Shown: positions 1 through 6,607 of the stretch, one piece after another
How positions within the stretch are numbered: position 1 is the first letter of the stretch
How the letters are laid out: the number at the start of each line of letters is the position of its first letter
Assembly: GCA_027483005.1 (NCBI GenBank)
Contig: JAIXVN010000303.1
Coordinates: forward strand, 1 to 8,813
Origin: Verrucomicrobiaceae bacterium
Lineage (GTDB): Bacteria > Verrucomicrobiota > Verrucomicrobiia > Verrucomicrobiales > Akkermansiaceae
Length of the DNA stretch: 8,813 bases
Direction of reading: 5' to 3'
Notes under the pieces: generated by a model
Databases searched by the model: none
Seen by the model: only the letters and a program-made list of their open reading frames with translations
What the model was told of the DNA's origin: nothing
Program-made: the position numbers and the translations under genes

Positions 1-2971
1 AGGCAATGAATGCACGGGTGCGCTGGCCGGCGGGTTGGACCAGTTTGATGATCAGATCATTGATTCCAGCCACGAACGGAACACGGGTCTCAAGGACCTC
101 GCATTCATAGTGCGGAATGCTCCACGGAGCATAAAGCCCGGGGCGCTGGCTCTTGTCCTGGCTGACCACCGGCCTGCCGTTGACCCAGACCTGATAGGCA
201 CAGCGCGCGCCGGTCACCAACACATGCTCGCCAGCAGTAGGCGCGACGACCTTGCCGCGCAGATACCAGACGCTGCCGGGCGTGTCCGAGTGAAAATCGA
301 GGAACTCATCCGGCACCGCGCCCTTGAGTCCGTGAGGGCCGCTGAGCCAGTCGGTGAGAAAGGGATCACGCTCGATGCCCCAGCGCCGCGAGAAACAGTA
401 GGGCTGCCAATCGAGCTTGCTGGATTGATCGATCAACGAGGATTCGATGGCGGCGAAATCGCTCTCCGGGGGCAATGGGCCGGTGACCTCCATCTGCGGA
501 CCGAAGGAAAACGTCGTCTCCAGCCACGAGGAATCATCGAATGCAGCCCCCTTCCAGTCGCCGTCTTCCCGCGTCTCATCGCAATGGCGGAAACGGCGCG
601 TCTGCGGACCTAACAACTCTGGCGATGCCGGCAGGCTGAAATCCCCATGGCGGTTGTCGAGCGTCGGTTGAATGATCGCGTCCCATGGCCCGTCGAGGCT
701 TTCCCTTTTCCAGGAAGCGGAAACCTCGTCCACAACTTCGGGCTGAGCGGAGAAACCCCGGTTGAACACCACGACCTTCGCCTGACGCGGCGCGAAAGTG
801 AGCTGCAGGATCTCCGATTCCGGAAGCCTGCACATCCGACCGCTTCGGGCGTCCCATTGCTCCGGACTTCCCTCGCAGCGGAAACGCAGATCGGTCGTGA
901 CGGATTCGTCCGACGGGTTGAACACGAAATAGACGTCCAGCTCGCCGAGATCGCGATGCAGCACCTGCACCGGCTGCGAGGAAACGACATCGCGTTCGAT
1001 CATTCCGGAAAGCGTCTCCAGCACCCTGGCATAACCCTTGCGCAGGAAAACACCCGTGCCGCCACGGCGATGCTGCTTGAGCAGGTCGCCGGAGTCATCG
1101 GCCGAGCCGAAGATTTCCGTCAGCAAGGCATCGAGTTCGGCATCGTCGCGTCCCACACGATCGCTGGCCTTGGGGAGGCAGCCGAAGGCGATGACCAGTC
1201 CGCCGGCGCGGACGAAATCGCGTGCCTTCACGAGTGAGGCATATCTAACAGCCCGCATCGCCGGAAACACCAGCACGCGGTATCTCGCGGTCCCGGCGCG
1301 GATTTCACCCTCGCCGACCTCGGCAGCGGCGATCGATTCGAAGTCGATGAAATCGAAATCGCAGGCGTGATCGAACAGGTGCTTTCCAATCACGAAAGCG
1401 GTGTCTTCAGGCTTGGTGGGATCGCTTTCCGCCGCGCCGATGTTTTCGTTGCCCATGTGGGCGATCACCCCGCACAGCGCGGGATCGGCCGCCTCCGCAT
1501 CGAGAGCATCGATCGGATAAACGATGGCGACATCGCAGCGATGAACTCCCTGGGAAAGAAGCCAGCTCAGGCGGGTCAGGGACTCGTTCAAGGCAGCGGA
1601 GTGCTCCCAATACGGCTGTCGGAAATGGAAATCCGGCGGAGCCCATTCCCACCAACCGCCACGGGTGGAATAGTAGAGTCCGTGTAGATTCACCACCGTG
1701 GCGCCGTAGGCGAAGTCCTCGTTGAGTGCGGCGGCCACCTCGGCCGGTTGGGTGCCCCAGCCGCTGGAGTGGAAGGCCTCGATCCAGACGCGCGGACGCT
1801 GATAGAGATGGGCGATCGAGCTGTTCACCTTGAGCCCCTTGAAGGCGCGAGGACCGTGCAGCTTCGGATCATCGCAACCCGGTGCCGAGAACCAGCGCAT
1901 CGCGCGGAAGTAATCGCCGTAATGCGAGCGGCCTTCGGCGATTCGGCCGCGGCCGGAGTTGTCATGACCGAAGAGCGTGCCTCGTTCCTCATGCCAGCGG
2001 AAGACCGGTTTGAAATAACAGTCCTCCAGCCGCGTGACGACCGCATCCGCGTAGTCGAGGCGGATCTTTTCCGTGAGCGGTCCCATGTCATGCCACAGCG
2101 CGGGCAGCAGCGGATGAAGATCGTAGCCCTTGCGCGCGGCGAAGACTTCGAAGAGCTGGTTCGACCAGAACGGCATGCGGCAGCCGAAGTCGAGTTCGTC
2201 CTGGAAAAACAGGTTGAGCGTCCTGCCGACCTCGCCGGGGCACTCGCGCTCGAAGGGTTCGTAGAGTTCCCTGATGGCAAGGCGTCCGGAGTCTGGATGC
2301 AGTGGATCGAAGGCATTGGTGCGCGCAAAAACCAGCGCGACGAACCACTCGCCTGCGGGTGCCGACCATTCAAGCACGCCGCTCCGCACCGCGTCCGACA
2401 GCGCGATCCGGGACGCAATCTGCGGCAGGCCCTCTCGAACCGGATAGGCCCACGCGCCAATGACGAGCGCGTCCTGTTCCGCGCTGAGGCGGACTTGGGA
2501 TTTTCCATTCACCCGCTGCGCTGCGCAACTCATCTGCCCGCCCTGCATGCCCGGGGTTGCGCGACCGATGGCTTTGAGGATCGGTTCGACCAGCGTGTAG
2601 TCCTGAAACCCGACCGTCATGCCACGTTCCCGGCAAGCGGATAGAAACCAGCGCAGCAGCTCCCACCATTCCGTCGAGAAAAGCACCGGATCACCAGGAT
2701 TGTTGCTGCCGGTTGCCTCATGCGGATAGCTGATGACCGTCTGGCGCACGCCTTTCTCGCGAAGCTGGTCGAGCTGCCAGGCGATGCGCCCGCGCTCCAA
2801 TTTCTCACCCGCCCACCAGTAGAATGGAACCGGACTGTGGGTCGCCGGTGGGTTCAGGAACAGGGAACGGATATCCACATCCTCGCCCGTTTGCGGGGTG
2901 CCGAGGGAGCGCAGTGCCTGTTGATGATCTGGACTGTCCAGCAAGGCGTTGGGATGGTTGTTAGAGTTCAA
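1..2971 (-). CDS. GH106-like glycoside hydrolase (alpha-L-rhamnosidase family), C-terminus cut by window edge
   Basis: The reverse-strand frame is open for 990 codons from a TTG at 2971 to the window edge, with no stop; the last codon is cut. The protein resembles divergent GH106 enzymes, which remove L-rhamnose from plant or algal glycans. Near the N-terminus it has the family-like FLNPP...PVPFYWW (residues 38-53) and YPHEATG (82-88). The presumed barrel holds FFQDELDFG (255-263), RKGYDLHPLLPALW (280-293), WIEAFHSSGWGTQP (396-409) and NLHGLYYSTRGGWWEW (428-443). E259 and E398 are candidate catalytic acids by inference. Residues about 480-625 look like a glutamine-amidotransferase-like domain, and about 895-985 like a GH2-type sugar-binding sandwich (VWYLRG, YQVWVNGRPV). 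There is no signal peptide, so it is probably cytoplasmic. Perhaps 50-150 residues are missing. No in-frame ATG precedes the conserved core, and two in-frame TGA codons lie just upstream (3004-3002, 2995-2993), so the start is TTG 2971, TTG 2944 or GTG 2878; 2971 is the longest choice. No Shine-Dalgarno is visible. Family is fairly sure, substrate unknown. Confidence 0.85.
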   Translation of the reverse strand, partial: MNSNNHPNALLDSPDHQQALRSLGTPQTGEDVDIRSLFLNPPATHSPVPFYWWAGEKLERGRIAWQLDQLREKGVRQTVISYPHEATGSNNPGDPVLFSTEWWELLRWFLSACRERGMTVGFQDYTLVEPILKAIGRATPGMQGGQMSCAAQRVNGKSQVRLSAEQDALVIGAWAYPVREGLPQIASRIALSDAVRSGVLEWSAPAGEWFVALVFARTNAFDPLHPDSGRLAIRELYEPFERECPGEVGRTLNLFFQDELDFGCRMPFWSNQLFEVFAARKGYDLHPLLPALWHDMGPLTEKIRLDYADAVVTRLEDCYFKPVFRWHEERGTLFGHDNSGRGRIAEGRSHYGDYFRAMRWFSAPGCDDPKLHGPRAFKGLKVNSSIAHLYQRPRVWIEAFHSSGWGTQPAEVAAALNEDFAYGATVVNLHGLYYSTRGGWWEWAPPDFHFRQPYWEHSAALNESLTRLSWLLSQGVHRCDVAIVYPIDALDAEAADPALCGVIAHMGNENIGAAESDPTKPEDTAFVIGKHLFDHACDFDFIDFESIAAAEVGEGEIRAGTARYRVLVFPAMRAVRYASLVKARDFVRAGGLVIAFGCLPKASDRVGRDDAELDALLTEIFGSADDSGDLLKQHRRGGTGVFLRKGYARVLETLSGMIERDVVSSQPVQVLHRDLGELDVYFVFNPSDESVTTDLRFRCEGSPEQWDARSGRMCRLPESEILQLTFAPRQAKVVVFNRGFSAQPEVVDEVSASWKRESLDGPWDAIIQPTLDNRHGDFSLPASPELLGPQTRRFRHCDETREDGDWKGAAFDDSSWLETTFSFGPQMEVTGPLPPESDFAAIESSLIDQSSKLDWQPYCFSRRWGIERDPFLTDWLSGPHGLKGAVPDEFLDFHSDTPGSVWYLRGKVVAPTAGEHVLVTGARCAYQVWVNGRPVVSQDKSQRPGLYAPWSIPHYECEVLETRVPFVAGINDLIIKLVQPAGQRTRAFIA

Positions 2972-3110
2972 GGATCTGGTGTTGAGGGGCGTTCACTGGA
3001 ATCAATCTTGTGCAAATGAGGTCGGAGATCGGTGAGGCGTCATGCTGTTCTTCAGCTGTTGGGTCTTGAAGATAAATGTCGGCTCGAACCGCGTCCACCG
3101 CCTGCGGGAA
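2972..3110. other. Intergenic gap between isomerase and GH106-like gene
   Basis: This 139-base gap is the only sizeable non-coding stretch in the window. On the minus strand it contains a 13-codon frame starting ATG at 3043 that ends at TGA 3004-3002 and is in phase with the GH106-like gene; its peptide has no recognisable features. A 12-base imperfect palindrome at 3080-3091 could form only a four-pair stem and has no T-run, so it is not a convincing terminator. No clear -35/-10 pair or operator repeat was seen. The gap is long enough for a promoter or an mRNA processing site that would uncouple the last gene from the three upstream, but nothing in it proves this. Confidence 0.5.
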
Positions 3111-4544
3111 TCAACAGACTTTCACGGTCTCCATTCCGAGGAGTTTGCCGAGTTTCTCGATTTTTCGGGCGATGTGCCCCACCCCGACCGCGCAATGATG
3201 GGCCGGGCCCTGGACGTTCCAGTTTTCGACAAAAGCCCGCGCGCCAATGGGAAAACGATAACGGCTGTTGGTGTTGCCGATCTCGAGGATCGGGCCGGGG
3301 ACCGATTCCCCCTCCGCGACCAGCAGCTTGATCGAGCCATCGGCATACTCCACCACCGAAAGGCAGGTCACCGGTCCATGCTGGACACTCATCTCCACCG
3401 AAAGCCCACTTCCGACCTTGCCGTGATAAACCTCCAGCGGACGCACCTTCGTCTTCCCCGCAGCGATCCGGATGTGGCCGGGGCCGTCATGACCCATCAG
3501 GACAACATCGTCATCGAAATCCATGCAGTAGTACTCGGTGAAAGAACCGCCTGCCCCGAAGCTGTCCATGATCTTCATCGCCTGGGCGTTCTTCACCTCG
3601 TACTCGCCTGCAACCGGGATGCCGCGAGCCGTGAGCAGGGAATTGCCGAGGATGACCGAACTCATGACGTCCTCGTGTTCGTCCTGACCCGTGCCCATGT
3701 GATAATAGGCCATCGAGCCCAGATCCTTGGACGCGACCAATCCATCCAGCGCGACCGCCGTGCGCGCCGCCCGTTCGAGCTCGGCCAGCTCGCAGTCCGG
3801 CTGGATATCGAACACTTCGCGGAACTCCTGCAGTTTCCGCTGCGTCGCTCCCTGCGTGACGGCCCTGCGCAAGGCGGCCAACTCCTCGACCTCGAGGATT
3901 TCAATGTGCCCGCCGAAATGGGCAATCATGCGAGTGATGTCCGTGTAGATGTCGAGCATGCCGTTGTAGTAATGGCCCATGAGCCCGAGGCGATTGTGGG
4001 CCATGAGATGGGCGACGCGGGCGGCATCGATCCACTCGCCGATCTCGTCCCAAACGACATGCTTCCCCTCCAGCACGCCCGTGACCTGATGGAAATCAAT
4101 CCTCGCGCGGTTGAAGGCGTTGGCAATTTCCGGCACCGGACACGCGCCGCAATGGGACAGCCATTCCCCGGTCATCCGGGTGCGGTTGCCGAGTTTGTTG
4201 AATGTCGCGTAATCAATCGCTGCGGTGGGTTGCAGATTCAAGATGATCACCGGCACCTTGGCCCGCTGCACCACCGGCAGCACGGTGGAACAGAGCGCGT
4301 AGGTCGTCACATGCAGGAAAATCACATCCACATCCGCGCGGCGAAAGTCATGCCCGGCCTCCATCGCCTTCGTCGGCGAATCGATGAGACCGAGATTGAC
4401 CACCTCCACGCCGGGACGCTGGAGCTGCGACGCGACCTGCGCCACATAGGATTCAAGCCTTTCCTTCAATCCGGCGAACTGGGGCCAGTAGGCCTCAAGA
4501 CCGATGCCGAAGAGACCGACGCGAAGGGGATGATGATGATTCAT
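3111..4544 (-). CDS. AraA-like (L-arabinose/L-fucose isomerase superfamily) sugar isomerase
   Basis: This 477-residue protein is likely a metal-dependent aldose-ketose isomerase of the cytoplasm. E. coli L-arabinose isomerase is 500 residues, so the length fits. Aligned by eye with that enzyme, its active-site positions are kept: E314 in PVAGEYEVKNAQ (E. coli E306, GLPLAGEGDWKTA), E337 in GGSFTEYY (E333, GGTSFMEDY), H352 in VVLMGHDG (H350, LVLGSHM) and H449/H450 in GPAHHCAVG (H450, GGAHHTVFS). The N-terminal half has a sugar-isomerase-like alpha/beta layout starting RVGLFGIGLEAYWPQF. The stretch after H352 reads DGPGHIRIA where AraA has LEVCPS, so substrate preference may differ; hence no araA symbol. 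The ATG start lies 17 bases after the GH29 stop, which implies one transcript; no Shine-Dalgarno precedes it. The neighbourhood of fucosidase- and rhamnosidase-family enzymes suggests the substrate is a sugar released from a glycan, such as L-arabinose, L-fucose or L-rhamnose. Superfamily is confident, substrate is inference. Confidence 0.9.
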   Translation of the reverse strand: MNHHHPLRVGLFGIGLEAYWPQFAGLKERLESYVAQVASQLQRPGVEVVNLGLIDSPTKAMEAGHDFRRADVDVIFLHVTTYALCSTVLPVVQRAKVPVIILNLQPTAAIDYATFNKLGNRTRMTGEWLSHCGACPVPEIANAFNRARIDFHQVTGVLEGKHVVWDEIGEWIDAARVAHLMAHNRLGLMGHYYNGMLDIYTDITRMIAHFGGHIEILEVEELAALRRAVTQGATQRKLQEFREVFDIQPDCELAELERAARTAVALDGLVASKDLGSMAYYHMGTGQDEHEDVMSSVILGNSLLTARGIPVAGEYEVKNAQAMKIMDSFGAGGSFTEYYCMDFDDDVVLMGHDGPGHIRIAAGKTKVRPLEVYHGKVGSGLSVEMSVQHGPVTCLSVVEYADGSIKLLVAEGESVPGPILEIGNTNSRYRFPIGARAFVENWNVQGPAHHCAVGVGHIARKIEKLGKLLGMETVKVC

Positions 4545-4561
4545 GGAGTCAGATCAGGAGC

Positions 4562-6607
4562 TTATTTCACAGCAGCAAAAACACGGACCTCCGCGATGGC
4601 GCAACGGCCTGACTGAGGCGACGCCACGCGCAGGAAGCGGGCGGTGACGGGTTTCGGGAGTTCGATCGTCCAGGCTGGTGGCGCACCCAGTTTCAGGACC
4701 GCTTCCTCGACCAGGGTGACCGTGCCGGGCTTTCCATCGAGGATGTAATCCACCTTGGTCTCCTTCAAGACATTGGGAACCGGATCGACACCGGCGAGAC
4801 TGATCCCCAACTTGACGTTGACGGAGTCGGGTTGGGCTGCGGCGCGGAGTTTCTCGGTCACATCGAGCCACTGGTCGCCCTTGCCATACATGGCTTTCAC
4901 GATTTCCAGCACGGACGTCCTGGACTCAGCAGAAGTGGCCAGGGTCTTCGCGTTGGCGAAAGCAAAGTCATCGGACGCCTGCAGGGCCGTGCCACTCGGG
5001 AGGCGACCCTGGATCTCGATCCGCGAAACGGTGCGCACTTCGCCGAGATCGACAAAGCCCGCAGGAGCCGGATCATCCGGAGCGCTCACCCATGCGCTGG
5101 ACGGGTCACCATCGACGGCGAGCATCGCATAGTTCTTTCCTTCCAGCGACGAGGCGCGGAACGACCGTTGCAGGGCCAGATTGACCGGCGGCGAATCGGT
5201 TGAAACTTGTACGACGATCACCGTATCGAGCGGGTCCCACCGTTCACCCTCGGGCAAGGTGACCTGGACACCCTCCGCTCCCTGCTGGAGCGCGACCGGT
5301 TTGCGACTCTTGAGCAGGACGGCCTTGGAGAACTTCCTTCCGTCCGCAGGCGGCGGCAGTTTCAGCGATCTCGCGCCTGTCGGCGGTTTCAGGACGTGCA
5401 GATACTCCAAAAGGCCGTCGGTCGATTGCGTGGCCACGCCCCATGTTAGATTCGCGATCCTCGTTCCGGGCGCGGTGGGCCTTGACGTGCTGGGGTTGGT
5501 GTTCTTGATCGAGCGCTCGACGGGCTTGATGAGTTCGCCGACCCGCTTCATGCGATCAAGCACCCCTGTTTCCCAACCACCGCCCGCATACGGACCGGCG
5601 GCCCAGAGAATTCCACCGCCATCGGTGTTGGAACCGGCCTGGAACACGGTGTGGCGGAACAGGGACTCCGGAGTGTAGGGGATGCGCGGGTAGAAGCCGA
5701 CCTTGGCGCTTTTCTGCGCGGGTTCGTTCTTCCCCTCGGGGAAGGCCGCCCAAAAGATGCTGCCGACAACAATGGAGATCGGGATTTTGTTGGCAGTCCA
5801 CTGATCGCCGTCCGGCGTGGCAAAGGCACCGTTGTAAAAGACCTCCTGGTTCCCGAGGTCGGCGGTGTAGAGGTTGCCGTAATCATTCTGCATCATCAGC
5901 ACGTGTGGATGCTTTGCGGTGATGGTCTTGCGCAGCCGCGGGTAGTCCACCACGCGATAACTGTCGGCCGCGCCGCTGCCTTCGTCCAGATAGAGGCCGA
6001 GGATGTCAGCACCGTAGCGATCCACCAGTTCGCCATAGGTCTCGTTGATGAAGTCATTCCACTTCGCCTTGTCCCACCTGTTGAAATCCGGATTCGATCC
6101 CTCGCCGCGGACCCAGCCGGTCTTGGCCATGTCGGCATCGGTGAAGTCATGGCCGTCGCGCGGATGGGTGTAAAGCAGCACCTGGACGCCCTTGGCCTTG
6201 CAGGCCTTGATCATGTCGCCGATGAGGTCGCGCTTCGCCGAATGTCCGGGCCGCCATTTTTCCATCACCTTGCTCGGGTAGAGCAGGTTCATGTCGGCGT
6301 GCCAGGCGGTGAAGAGCACGTATTCGACACCCATCGCCGACAGGTCACGGGCGAAGCCTTCGGCATCGAAACGCTTCGCCAGATCATCGAGCCCGGCGGG
6401 CATCGAGCCGTCCTTGTTGATGGTGGCCGAGTAGGCGTCGCCACCCCAGACGTAGTGGACGAAGAGGCCATACTTCATCGTACGGTAATTGGCGGCAGCG
6501 GGCGTGTCGGCGCGAAGCGGGAATGTCATCCCAAAAAGCAGGCCGACGGCGGCGAGGACGGAGTGGAGCTTGCGGAATTGCATGCGTTTGGTGAGGAAGG
6601 AATTCAT
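4562..6607 (-). CDS. Secreted GH29-family (alpha-L-fucosidase-like) hydrolase with split discoidin-type domain
   Basis: This 681-residue protein probably cleaves alpha-L-fucosides outside the cytoplasm. A signal peptide is visible: basic start (KRMQFRK), hydrophobic stretch to residue 30, and a likely signal peptidase I site after LRA (A33). Translation could instead start at M9 (6583), which gives a neater signal peptide. The GH29 barrel spans about 40-350: KYGLFVHYVW (45-54), MGVEYVLFTAWHAD (92-105), RDLIGDMIKACKAKGV (126-141) and ADILGLYLDEG (200-210), where D208 fits the usual nucleophile. The family's HHDGF segment is replaced by WHADM, so this is a divergent member. Residues about 355-468 match the GH29 C-terminal sandwich (LEYLHVLKPP, WDPLDTVIVVQV). 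Residues about 473-540 and 645-680 look like the two halves of an F5/8 type C (CBM32-like) domain (NLALQRSF, AVDGDPSSAWV; ARFLRVAS, AIAEVRVFA). Its start overlaps the upstream stop by four bases, and the isomerase follows after 17 bases. Fucosidase activity itself is not proven. Confidence 0.9.
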   Translation of the reverse strand: MNSFLTKRMQFRKLHSVLAAVGLLFGMTFPLRADTPAAANYRTMKYGLFVHYVWGGDAYSATINKDGSMPAGLDDLAKRFDAEGFARDLSAMGVEYVLFTAWHADMNLLYPSKVMEKWRPGHSAKRDLIGDMIKACKAKGVQVLLYTHPRDGHDFTDADMAKTGWVRGEGSNPDFNRWDKAKWNDFINETYGELVDRYGADILGLYLDEGSGAADSYRVVDYPRLRKTITAKHPHVLMMQNDYGNLYTADLGNQEVFYNGAFATPDGDQWTANKIPISIVVGSIFWAAFPEGKNEPAQKSAKVGFYPRIPYTPESLFRHTVFQAGSNTDGGGILWAAGPYAGGGWETGVLDRMKRVGELIKPVERSIKNTNPSTSRPTAPGTRIANLTWGVATQSTDGLLEYLHVLKPPTGARSLKLPPPADGRKFSKAVLLKSRKPVALQQGAEGVQVTLPEGERWDPLDTVIVVQVSTDSPPVNLALQRSFRASSLEGKNYAMLAVDGDPSSAWVSAPDDPAPAGFVDLGEVRTVSRIEIQGRLPSGTALQASDDFAFANAKTLATSAESRTSVLEIVKAMYGKGDQWLDVTEKLRAAAQPDSVNVKLGISLAGVDPVPNVLKETKVDYILDGKPGTVTLVEEAVLKLGAPPAWTIELPKPVTARFLRVASPQSGRCAIAEVRVFAAVK
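6604..6607 (-). promoter_or_regulatory. ATGA stop-start overlap (translational coupling site)
   Basis: The TGA of the repeat/peptidase-like protein (6606-6604) and the ATG of the GH29 gene (6607-6605) share two bases. No Shine-Dalgarno precedes the ATG, so ribosomes ending the upstream gene probably re-initiate here. If translation used the second ATG at 6583 instead, coupling would be weaker. Confidence 0.7.

Noticed and set aside
1748..2644. 298-codon open frame on the plus strand
   Set aside because: It is antisense to the GH106-like enzyme, whose frame is continuous and meaningful across the same span.
3002..3043. ATG at 3043 as start of the GH106-like protein by TGA read-through or recoding
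   Set aside because: It is in phase, but two TGA codons follow (3004-3002 and 2995-2993), there is no sign of a recoding element, and the peptide before them does not look like part of the enzyme.
3080..3091. Possible terminator hairpin after the isomerase
   Set aside because: The palindrome gives only a four-pair stem including a G-T pair and has no following T-run.
3042..4616. 524-codon open frame on the plus strand
   Set aside because: It lies opposite the isomerase, whose translation shows clear family motifs and active-site residues. The plus-strand product has no recognisable fold and is rich in Arg/His as expected for an antisense GC-rich shadow.
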